DNA from: a virus | Virus record (IMG/VR): IMGVR_UViG_3300024348_000080 | Span: 1-46,013 of that record | DNA length: 46,013 bases | Strand: one strand, 5' to 3' | In this document: positions 23,101-29,998 of the stretch, piece after piece | How positions within the stretch are numbered: the first letter of the stretch is position 1 | How the letters are laid out: the number at the start of each line of letters is the position of its first letter | Translations under genes and position numbers: made by a program | The notes under the pieces: generated by a model | Told to the model about the DNA's origin: nothing | The model's database searches: none | Seen by the model: only the letters and a program-made list of their open reading frames with translations

Positions 23101-26100
23101 TGTTGTTAAATTAATAGAAGGTAGAGATTCTGTAGAAGTAATTAATAATAAGATTTACTTGTCTCCTACTAAAGCAGTTGAAGGAGGTAAAGTTCTTTAT
23201 GGCTATGCGTCAGGTTTAGCTGAGGATATAAATAAGATGTATCCGTTAGTAACAGACTCTTCTCCTGCTTATGTTAGACAAGAGGCTAATGGAAGAACTT
23301 ATGTAGAGTTTGACTTAACTGGTCGCTATGCAACCCTATTAGTAGAGGGAGTAGCATTCTTAGAAGAGGAAACTATGAGGGCAGAGATTGAACTAATGGA
23401 TATCCAAGATGCTATTCGTAAAGAAAAAGCAGCTATCATGGAGAAGTTAGAGTCTGCTAATGAAGTAGTCATTGACGGAGAAGTGTATGCTTACACAGGT
23501 TCAATGTTCCAAAAAGGATTTGCATTAACTCAAGCTTTAAAGGAACCAAAGATTAAAGATTATACTAAGTTACTTAACAAATTAGTTTCTAGATTCCCAG
23601 GAGTTACGTGGAAGTGGAACACTGATATTGTTGAGGCAGCAAAAGTAAACCTAGCTACAGGACAAATAGAAATTAATCCTACTCTTATACAAGAAGATAC
23701 TCCTTGGCATGAGTTTGGACACTTTGTAGTTAGAGGAATTAGAGAATCTAATCCTGAATTGTTTGAACAGCTTAAGAAAGAGATAGAGGCATTACACAAT
23801 GAAGCTCCAACCTCCTCTTCTTATTCTCGTGTAGAAGCTTCTTATCCTGAGTATGTAGGAACAGATTCATTCTGGGAAGAAGCAATTGTTACAGAATTAG
23901 GAAGACAGGCTGCTAGAAAAGAAAACAGAAGTTTGTTTGATAAAGTACTTGATTGGTTTAAATCTTTAATAAACGACTTGGGAGGAAAGAATACACAACA
24001 ATTGGCTATGTCTAATCTAGTAGATTCTTTAGTAGATCCTAGTGTTACTTTTGACACAGAGTTTAACGAAGAAGCAGTAAGCGACTATATGTTCCAAAGG
24101 ATTGTTCCTGCAGAAGAAGTCGATGCACTTACCAGTTATGTAAAGATTTCGCCTAATGATCCTTTTGTATTTAAAGATTACGCAGAGAAAGTACAAGTAA
24201 TTGCTAACGCTATCAGTGAGACTGAGTTCAAAAAGATTTTAGATACTAACAAATACTTAGGATTAGGTAGTGAGTCTCTGCAAAGAGCATTAGCTGCTAT
24301 CAGAGAAGTTAAGAACATTGTAACCAAAGAAGATGTAGCTGCTTCTGTATTAGAACTTGCAGACTACTTACAGTATAATGCACTTTACTTGACAGGAGTA
24401 GTTCGTCACTTAAATAACATTATTGAAGATCCAAATATTCCCTCTGGTAAAAAACTAGGAGATTTGCATAGAGGTTACAAACAAGCTTTAGCTATTGAAA
24501 AGCATATCAAGAAGATAGAAGAGTTGTTTACTACTCGTGCTTTAGATGAGATGATGCGTAGTGAAGTTCAAAAAGATGCTTTTCTTAAGAATCTTTCTTG
24601 GATGCGTACAGCAATTGCTACTATTAAGAATGGTCACAACAATAAAATAATTGATCCTGTAATAGATGAACTTGCTGAAACTTTTAAAGGACAGTCTAAA
24701 GATATTGAAGCTTCTTTTGATAGAGACATAGATAAACTTAAGTCAAGAACACAGACAGATACTATTCTCAAAAGAATTAAAGAGTTAGAAAAAGAAAAAC
24801 AAGATAGCTTACTTACTCCTGAGAACATTAAAAAGTTCTTGGCAGATAGTAATTCTCCTTGGTACTTAGCTATTGACTCTGCAATGGCTACTAAGAACCC
24901 AGGAGTTCAATTAATTGCTAACTATATAAGAAGTATCAATAACGAGTTTCAGGAAAACTTAAAACCTATTGCTAGTGAGTGGCAGGATCTTATGGATGAC
25001 ATTGCTGCTAGTGAAGGAGGATTTGTAGGTTCTGCATTGAAAACTAAGAAATTCTTTGAACCATTTATTAGAGAGACAGTTCTATATGAAGTTATTGACG
25101 GAGAGTTAGTTAAAGATAAAAAGGTTCTTTCGCTTAACACAGAAGTTAAAACAGTTGAGTTAGGCAATAGAATTACTGAACTGAAACATGCAATTGATTT
25201 CGGAGCAACTGAGGAAATTAGAGAACAAGCAGAAGAAGATCTTAAGAAGTTTTACGAAGAGTATACAGAACGTCCATTCACAGACGATTATTACGAGATC
25301 CAGAAACTTCTTCCAGATGATATTAAATTTAAACGTAATCAAATTTATCAAGAACTTGCAGCAATCAGAGAAGAGTTTGGTACAGGTATCATTGAAGATG
25401 AGATTCTAGAACGCCTAAGAGATAAAGAACAAGAACTTTACGAGTTAGAAAGACTTTACACAGAGGATGGAACTCTTAAAGAGGGAAAACCTTTAGAAGA
25501 TGCATTAGCTATTCAGGCTTGGAAAGAAGGTAAGAGATCTGCTGATGTTGTAAGTTTTGTTCTTACTCCTGACAGTAAGTCTGTATTTGAGAGAATGCTT
25601 GTAGATAAGAAAGCACAGTTAGCTAAAGCTTTAGCATCAGCAAAGATTCCTCAACAAAGAGAAGATGCACATAAAGCTTATAATAACTGGGCAAGTATTT
25701 ATACAAGAACAGTATATACTCAAGAGTTTTATGATACAAGACAAGATATCTTAGACGAAATCCAAGAGTTACTTAGTGATAGAGGTTCGTTGAGTGATAA
25801 GTACTCTGAGTTATTTAATCTTTTGTTAGGTACAAGAGATACCAATGGTGTGTACAATCCTGTAAATGTTACAGACAAACAAGTACAGAAGGCAAAAGAA
25901 GTAGAAGAAGAGATTGAAGAGATTAAAGCCTTGCTTAAGCAGGATAGTCCGCTTAGTCTTCCTGTAAAAACAAGACTAGGACAACTCATAGAACAATTAC
26001 AAGCACTTCAGAGTAATGTAAACTCTGAATACTATACTAACGCTGTAGACAATCAATTAAAAACAATCAGAACTAAAGTATTTACAGAACATACTGATTG

Positions 26101-28594
26101 GGATGTAACTTCTGTTGAGCGTGAAACTAACATTAGATTTAAAAACTCTGACTGGTATAAGAACAATCACATTACTAAGTATAGATATAACCCTGAAACT
26201 AGATCAGTAGCAGCAGTAGAGGAGCCTATATTTATGTGGAGGGTTACTAGACCTAACGATCTTAAATACATTGAGACTGATGCTCCTTCTTCTTTGTGGT
26301 ATAAGTCTATAGTTAGTCCTAAATACAAAAACAATAACTATAAGCCAGGAGAAGTTACGTTTAAAGCAGTAACAGGAGGTATCTATCATAACTCTGGTTA
26401 TAACAATCTATCTAACAATCAGAAAGCTTTACTTGGTAGAATGAAACAACTTCACTCTCGTAGTCAAGAAGGTCTTTACCAAAAAGATAAATTAGGAGAT
26501 TTGATTCCTGGTATGAGAAAGACTAGGGGAGAGTTTGTAGACTTAGTTAAACTTAAGGCAAACACTATCAAGCAATTCTTTAAAGGAATTAAGAACTGGT
26601 TTACAGGTGATCGTGAGAATTTCTCTGACGAAGATGATATCTATGGAGACGCTTATCAAACAGATGCATTTGGTGACCCAGTAGTAAGAGAGTCTAGAAG
26701 ACTATTTAATCGTTATGCTCGTACTCTTCCTTTAGAGGAACAGTCTTACGATATTATGACTGCTATGGCTTCTTACGCTACTTCTTCTGAGAGATTTAAA
26801 GTAATGCGTAAGTATCAGTCTACAGTTCTGACTATGGAAGAAGTGTTTAACCGAGGTAAGTCTGAGTCTCTCTCTTCTAAGGTTATCAAAGATTTAGTAG
26901 ACAGAGAACTTTATGGTAAGGTACTTGAGGATAAAAATGATTCTAAACTTTTACGCCAAACTAATAGTATTATTAGTGGTGTTTCTAGTATAGCAGGATT
27001 TAAAACTCTTGGGTTCAACCTTTTGAGTTTACCACAGAACTGGATAAATGGTTATCTTAAGATTTTCTCGCAGCTTGGATTCTATCATATTACTGCAAAG
27101 GATATGGCAAAAGCGTTTGGAGATACTTCAGGAATTAGTAAAGAGTTTTACTTAAGCTATAATCAATTTGGAAATAAGAGCTATAGAGTATCTTTAGTAG
27201 ATTACTTTACAGGTACACAGTCTACGGCTAACCAAGCAAGTGAACTTAATAATAAAGGACTTGTTAAGTACGGTAAAGCATGGAAATCAGTTTCTACGCT
27301 TAGAGACTTTACAGAATTTGATATTTCTGCAGTAACAACCTATGCTTTCTTAAACAAGTACAGAGTACCCTTAAAAGGATCTACTACTACTATACCGCTT
27401 AAGGATGCATTTGAACAAGTAAACGGTGTTATCCAGCCTAAAAACAATGTAGACATAGATTTTGATTTTATTCAAAAAGTAAGGATGAATATTCAGTTGG
27501 CTAACGAAAGAGCTCAAGGTGTTTATTCTCCTGAAGCACAGCCTACTGCAATGAAAAATGCTTGGTTTAGGTCTCTTATGTTCTTGAAGAAATGGATTAT
27601 ACCAGATTTAAAAACTACTTGGGGAACAGACACTGTACACTATGGTGCAGGTATTCGTACTATAGGTTCGCATCAAGCTGCAATAAGGTTTATGAGAGAC
27701 ATTGTACTACTAGATAAAGGTAACTTTGTTAGAACGTGGTCAACTAGCTCAGAGGTACAACAGGCAGGCTTAAAACAGTTTGCAGTTTCTTTAGGTGCTT
27801 ATACAGTTCTTGCTAACTTAATTGTTCAAATGTCTCTTGCTATGGATTGCGAAGAAGATGGAGAGGCAGACTGGAAAGATTATGTTTGTCTTGGACTTAA
27901 GAGAACAACAAACGAAGCTGAAGGTGTATTTACTCTTTGGGGAATGAATGAAATGAAGTTTACTTATATTTCTGAACAAGCAAACGGTGTATCTATTTTT
28001 GAAAAGATTGGTTGGGCAGCTTTAGGTCCTTTTAGTGTATGGAGAAAATTCTGGACAGATGACGACTTATTTACTACAGAACCTTATTATAGATATAAAT
28101 CTAACTCTAACAAGGTAGATTGGGATAAAACACATCCTATGCAAGCAGGACAAAATGGATTAGCTGTTTTAGGTATGGAATTTTTAGGACTTAGAGGTTC
28201 GTTTATTGGGCCTAAGTCTGTAGAGTTTCAAAACAGAGCATTCAATGACTATGCTCCAAAGACTTATACTAAAGAGTTAAGAACTAGATATAAGAAAGAT
28301 CATGAAGGTCTTGAAATTATGCCTACTAGAACTCGCTTGGCTCAAGAAAAGAAATTCTATAAGAAACAACTTAAAGAAATCCAAGAAGAGATAAGAGGCT
28401 ATAAAGTAAAAGGAGAACCTGTACCTACTAATCTAGAGAATAAGTTAATTAAACTTAGAGACTCTTACAGAAGTAGAATAGAGAATATCAAAGAAGGAAA
28501 TATAGAAGAGGGAAGTTCTATTGCTTATCCTTTCATGGATGTACTTGGAGACAGAAGGGGGTTAGATATTACTCCTGACGCTGACGAGGAATAA
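20147..28594 (+). CDS. Giant virion protein with two zincin motifs (2815 aa)
   Basis: Begins MFCPNLSDPNIKAQFESLQS, a CPN-type opening I associate with the large RNAP-cluster proteins of Bacteroidetes phages. Residues about 245-760 are AT-rich and contain LSPATWCTSGS (W471-C472-T473) followed by YLLIVDGVTVAGIE, and a DDERVARAAVGLDPHN..FYAELAIQAV segment resembling DUF4116-like repeats. Then come HEVAH at residue 799 (AIHEVAHRGMIRM) and HEFGH at 1188 (DTPWHEFGHFVVRG), both preceded by strand-rich sequence typical of zincins. The rest is long helical coiled-coil sequence with a hydrophobic stretch AVSLGAYTVLANLIVQMSL near 2540, and a charged helical C-terminus. Gene order fits a second virion-packaged, injected protein acting with the RNA polymerase. 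Protease activity is inferred. Confidence 0.75.
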   Translation: MFCPNLSDPNIKAQFESLQSIVPEYAYYLWDKYQGEVPAKYYNLSKLSPSLGTSVDTVQNAIKNSLPVEVSSIVNVVETVPLDVLGREDLFLSMKQILNENGIRDEVLINWAGKNKAAIGNIKKFKSTVQLEGVVESIYNSKSKPENHIELKLNPLALESFNKWVKALEKYPIPFRDLMLTHAIKYLNPQRRSKYVLQLSDVALQNAYGIVVNKPHEANRIGKLYDQEVLATLSDAVEHEPSASGKGYWVHIPNTQKKNFGFNTYEDFKKDTERQIASLDFRIKDLLEKSNPEYYSNLLAELEELKSKKPVFYTQEPSLNREEANSYGFEEFEYVRVESSYGRGENPFQEYLGLNYKGYYIHGYNTQQGRPGTKVIPITKKQAEEIWNRRIVDYPFGVYEVKDYQKIYSLQQQIEWNNPERNLKELQEAEDEKSKLNQKFNSISPSDWDSEEASQYRTNVDTLRKLSPATWCTSGSMTEHYVENYDNYLLIVDGVTVAGIEADPLSKIEDKESLLKSLNRINTAIENGVADPAQYTDKDKIERILSGNASITKRKVKEVTSRANNGVAPINHLDDIIAFFEKHNLDLNNRSVKQAQQLKSQGKVDSEYQEEDRDYYEGPYDYEEPFDYEGDVYLERPNEEDYAIALEEGRRREIARELVSVEDTLENLPLLATPGRYNVFSYINQALRNDERVARAAVGLDPHNINHIASNRTFYAELAIQAVNANPAVWVYLPQEGKDLPGLELVYTTWADANYPIDDLPFSKTNTNQIQGYYDAKTDKVVVVASNVSKEEAPKVAIHEVAHRGMIRMAKDLKGTKELYQVLTNSERELMKKLPDLLKRTGHTNVENLLKDYGFNIESEEGKAKLLMELAARWAETLVNKPKPSWWKQFLTGIQQWVTKFTGKTLNEDEVNELVGGFVRYGSQVKQDMPSTMFSRKDAKFVSDRFIRLERQYDFLKESQMDSEYWNLPSISAKKQYLAKKQFDTVVKLIEGRDSVEVINNKIYLSPTKAVEGGKVLYGYASGLAEDINKMYPLVTDSSPAYVRQEANGRTYVEFDLTGRYATLLVEGVAFLEEETMRAEIELMDIQDAIRKEKAAIMEKLESANEVVIDGEVYAYTGSMFQKGFALTQALKEPKIKDYTKLLNKLVSRFPGVTWKWNTDIVEAAKVNLATGQIEINPTLIQEDTPWHEFGHFVVRGIRESNPELFEQLKKEIEALHNEAPTSSSYSRVEASYPEYVGTDSFWEEAIVTELGRQAARKENRSLFDKVLDWFKSLINDLGGKNTQQLAMSNLVDSLVDPSVTFDTEFNEEAVSDYMFQRIVPAEEVDALTSYVKISPNDPFVFKDYAEKVQVIANAISETEFKKILDTNKYLGLGSESLQRALAAIREVKNIVTKEDVAASVLELADYLQYNALYLTGVVRHLNNIIEDPNIPSGKKLGDLHRGYKQALAIEKHIKKIEELFTTRALDEMMRSEVQKDAFLKNLSWMRTAIATIKNGHNNKIIDPVIDELAETFKGQSKDIEASFDRDIDKLKSRTQTDTILKRIKELEKEKQDSLLTPENIKKFLADSNSPWYLAIDSAMATKNPGVQLIANYIRSINNEFQENLKPIASEWQDLMDDIAASEGGFVGSALKTKKFFEPFIRETVLYEVIDGELVKDKKVLSLNTEVKTVELGNRITELKHAIDFGATEEIREQAEEDLKKFYEEYTERPFTDDYYEIQKLLPDDIKFKRNQIYQELAAIREEFGTGIIEDEILERLRDKEQELYELERLYTEDGTLKEGKPLEDALAIQAWKEGKRSADVVSFVLTPDSKSVFERMLVDKKAQLAKALASAKIPQQREDAHKAYNNWASIYTRTVYTQEFYDTRQDILDEIQELLSDRGSLSDKYSELFNLLLGTRDTNGVYNPVNVTDKQVQKAKEVEEEIEEIKALLKQDSPLSLPVKTRLGQLIEQLQALQSNVNSEYYTNAVDNQLKTIRTKVFTEHTDWDVTSVERETNIRFKNSDWYKNNHITKYRYNPETRSVAAVEEPIFMWRVTRPNDLKYIETDAPSSLWYKSIVSPKYKNNNYKPGEVTFKAVTGGIYHNSGYNNLSNNQKALLGRMKQLHSRSQEGLYQKDKLGDLIPGMRKTRGEFVDLVKLKANTIKQFFKGIKNWFTGDRENFSDEDDIYGDAYQTDAFGDPVVRESRRLFNRYARTLPLEEQSYDIMTAMASYATSSERFKVMRKYQSTVLTMEEVFNRGKSESLSSKVIKDLVDRELYGKVLEDKNDSKLLRQTNSIISGVSSIAGFKTLGFNLLSLPQNWINGYLKIFSQLGFYHITAKDMAKAFGDTSGISKEFYLSYNQFGNKSYRVSLVDYFTGTQSTANQASELNNKGLVKYGKAWKSVSTLRDFTEFDISAVTTYAFLNKYRVPLKGSTTTIPLKDAFEQVNGVIQPKNNVDIDFDFIQKVRMNIQLANERAQGVYSPEAQPTAMKNAWFRSLMFLKKWIIPDLKTTWGTDTVHYGAGIRTIGSHQAAIRFMRDIVLLDKGNFVRTWSTSSEVQQAGLKQFAVSLGAYTVLANLIVQMSLAMDCEEDGEADWKDYVCLGLKRTTNEAEGVFTLWGMNEMKFTYISEQANGVSIFEKIGWAALGPFSVWRKFWTDDDLFTTEPYYRYKSNSNKVDWDKTHPMQAGQNGLAVLGMEFLGLRGSFIGPKSVEFQNRAFNDYAPKTYTKELRTRYKKDHEGLEIMPTRTRLAQEKKFYKKQLKEIQEEIRGYKVKGEPVPTNLENKLIKLRDSYRSRIENIKEGNIEEGSSIAYPFMDVLGDRRGLDITPDADEE
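20880..22480 (+). other. AT-rich WCT/DUF4116-like insertion region in the 2815-aa protein
   Basis: Codon use shifts here to more A/T-rich forms with many AAA/GAA runs and acidic tracts (EYQEEDRDYYEGPYDYEEPFDYEG). It encodes a segment with LSPATWCTSG and VDGVTVAGIE, a domain seen in phage and bacterial proteins as a WCT..Y..IVDG pattern, then a repeat-like stretch with VARAAVGLDPHN and AELAIQAVNANP. The borders are approximate and the function is unknown. Confidence 0.45.
22541..22555 (+). other. HEVAH zincin motif (first of two in the 2815-aa protein)
   Basis: H799-E-V-A-H803 sits in KVAIHEVAHRGMIRMAK after a strand-like KVVVVASNVS. About 80 residues on, KLLMELAARWAE could provide the third ligand. 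Motif seen; activity inferred. Confidence 0.6.
23708..23722 (+). other. HEFGH zincin motif (second of two in the 2815-aa protein)
   Basis: H1188-E-F-G-H1192 in QEDTPWHEFGHFVVRGIRE, with SFWEEAIVTELGRQAA about 60 residues downstream as a possible third-ligand helix. The preceding TGQIEINPTLIQ is the strand usually seen before the active helix. Confidence 0.65.
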
Positions 28595-28595
28595 C

Positions 28596-28630
28596 TTGAC
28601 TTTATTTTTAATTAAGGTAAATTTGTATAA
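28596..28630 (+). promoter_or_regulatory. Promoter for the lysis-region operon
   Basis: TTGAC at 28596-28600 and TAAATTTGTATAA at 28618-28630; the TTG and the TAnnTTTG box are 19 bp apart, a clear match to the Bacteroidetes consensus. It serves the genes from 28674 onward. Confidence 0.75.
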
Positions 28631-28631
28631 C

Positions 28632-28649
28632 TCGGACTCAGGTCGGACT
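28632..28649 (+). repeat. TCGGACT direct repeat in the leader
   Basis: Two copies of TCGGACT (28632-28638 and 28643-28649), 11 bp apart, with a third partial TCG at 28655, lie just downstream of the promoter and upstream of the ATG at 28674. The patch is GC-rich for this genome. About one helical turn of spacing would suit a protein-binding site, but that is inference. Confidence 0.4.
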
Positions 28650-28673
28650 TAATGTCGAAACGATAATAAAATT

Positions 28674-29000
28674 ATGGAAAATAATGATTTGCTCAAAGAA
28701 CAAGCCAGAAGGCTTCGTCACATTGAATCAATTGTATGCTGCATTGGAGACAATGTAGGCTTAAAAGGTTCTAAAGTAATTAGTGGTACTAGCCCTGTAA
28801 CAGGAAGCTTTCAGTACTTTGTAGTTAACGCTACTGCTGTAGTTAGTGCTATCCTAGATCAGAACGGTAATAGTTTAATGACTGGTTTAGGTTTATCAGG
28901 CGTTAGCTTGTTAACTTTAACTAAGATTACTGTACCTGCTGGAACAACTATCTCTTCTATTACACTTGCTTCAGGATCTGTAGTAGCATATAACTCTTAA
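28674..29000 (+). CDS. Small beta-rich virion-type protein (108 aa)
   Basis: The N-terminal helix (MENNDLLKEQARRLRHIESIVCCIG) is followed by a Ser/Thr/Gly/Val-rich beta region: SFQYFVVNATAVVSAILDQN, MTGLGLSGVSLLTLTKITVP, and the end SITLASGSVVAYNS. This layout (VxNxDxV.. NGNxLxxxLGLSG.. G..I.SITLxSGSVxAY) is common in small proteins of Bacteroidetes phages near structural and lysis genes, probably a capsid or tail accessory. No named family is assigned. It is the first gene after the promoter at 28618, and the next gene starts 3 bp after its stop. Confidence 0.55.
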   Translation: MENNDLLKEQARRLRHIESIVCCIGDNVGLKGSKVISGTSPVTGSFQYFVVNATAVVSAILDQNGNSLMTGLGLSGVSLLTLTKITVPAGTTISSITLASGSVVAYNS

Positions 29001-29002
29001 GA

Positions 29003-29431
29003 ATGAAGACAACAATACTAGTTGCCGCATCCACAGTATGTGCTTTTCTAGGCACATATTTTTTAAAGTTAACTGCTGATAACTTCGAGCAGTTTTTGGC
29101 TATAGTATCTGTTGTTACTTTAGATGGTTTCTTTGGTGTATGGGCTGGAACTAAGAAAGAAGGCTTTCAAACTCGTAAAGCACTAAAAGTAATCAAGACT
29201 TTGGTTGGTTGGGTAGTTATACTAGCTGTTGTTCTTTTGGTAGAGAAGGGATTTGATGGTACATTTTGGTTAAGTGAGACTGTTTGTGCTCCTTTTATTC
29301 TTTTTCAACTAATTAGTGCTCTTAAGAATGCTCACACAGTAGGAGTAATAGATAACAGTGTATTATCTCAAGTCTTAGAAAAGATAGACAAACATAAATT
29401 CAACCACAATAATGAAAAACCTCTCGATTAA
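29003..29431 (+). CDS. Putative holin
   Basis: 142 aa with four hydrophobic segments at about 4-22, 30-48, 64-81 and 92-108, a conserved-looking charged DGFFGVWAGTKKEGF between the second and third, and a hydrophilic C-terminal tail (VLEKIDKHKFNHNNEKPLD). The size, membrane segments and the VTLDGFFGxWxGTKK pattern fit the phage holin 4 / toxin-secretion holin type. It would form lesions in the inner membrane at the end of infection. It sits directly before a spanin-like pair, which supports a lysis role. The stop overlaps the next start by about 20 bp. Confidence 0.65.
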   Translation: MKTTILVAASTVCAFLGTYFLKLTADNFEQFLAIVSVVTLDGFFGVWAGTKKEGFQTRKALKVIKTLVGWVVILAVVLLVEKGFDGTFWLSETVCAPFILFQLISALKNAHTVGVIDNSVLSQVLEKIDKHKFNHNNEKPLD

Positions 29432-29729
29432 ACTTAACTTTATTTTCTTCTTTGCTATTGTCTACCTTTTATACAGGTATGAATATGTACAAGAGCAAGA
29501 TACTAATCAAGTAATATCTTTTATTGATTCTATAGATAAAGCAAATGATACTTACTTTGAGAAGTTAGACTCCTTAGAGCACATAAAACACGAAGAGTAT
29601 AGAACCTATGAAAAAATCACCCTTAAGTATGATACAATTCAGATTGCTATTGACACTATGCCTGATATTGACGGCACAAAGTACCTACTCACAATCTCTA
29701 GACAGCTTACCGCTAAAGGAGTTGAATGA
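29412..29729 (+). CDS. Putative inner-membrane spanin subunit (Rz-like)
   Basis: 105 aa. One N-terminal membrane anchor (about residues 9-21, NFIFFFAIVYLLY) after a short basic end, followed by a charged helical periplasmic part (YVQEQDTNQVISFIDSIDKAN, FEKLDSLEHIKHEEYRTYEK). This is the topology of an i-spanin. The start overlaps the end of the holin gene, and the 3' part overlaps the next gene in another frame from 29608, the embedded arrangement typical of Rz/Rz1. No sequence family is recognised; the call rests on topology and context. Confidence 0.55.
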   Translation: MKNLSIKLNFIFFFAIVYLLYRYEYVQEQDTNQVISFIDSIDKANDTYFEKLDSLEHIKHEEYRTYEKITLKYDTIQIAIDTMPDIDGTKYLLTISRQLTAKGVE

Positions 29730-29988
29730 TGAGTTCCTAAAAGGAATTCAAGCACGTGAAAAGGTAGTTAGTCTTAAAAAGATTGTTAAGACTGACAGTA
29801 TACAGTTAACTTTATATAAAGATTCTATTATTCCAAACTTCAGGAAAGCCCTGGATACCGCTAAAATAGAGATAGTTCGCTTAGATACTAAAGTTAAATC
29901 ACAAGGAGAAACGATTAAAACACTTAAAAATGTTTTGAAAGGTGGATTATTTGCTATAGTTTTGTTAACCATAGGGTTAATACTTTAA
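29608..29988 (+). CDS. Exported partner of the spanin-like pair (overlapping frame)
   Basis: 126 aa in a different frame from the previous gene, overlapping it for 122 bp. It has a signal peptide (MKKSPLSMIQFRLLLTLCLILTAQSTYSQS, likely cut near STYS-Q), a helical periplasmic body with coiled-coil heptads (TKVKSQGETIKTLKNVLKG) and a C-terminal hydrophobic segment (about 112-126, LFAIVLLTIGLIL). A classical o-spanin would be a lipoprotein. The Cys at 17-18 within the hydrophobic core is not in a normal lipobox, so this is an unusual form, perhaps a periplasmic partner anchored at its C-terminus. The alternative internal Met at residue 8 is possible. Confidence 0.5.
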   Translation: MKKSPLSMIQFRLLLTLCLILTAQSTYSQSLDSLPLKELNDEFLKGIQAREKVVSLKKIVKTDSIQLTLYKDSIIPNFRKALDTAKIEIVRLDTKVKSQGETIKTLKNVLKGGLFAIVLLTIGLIL

Positions 29989-29998
29989 CTCTCTGCCT

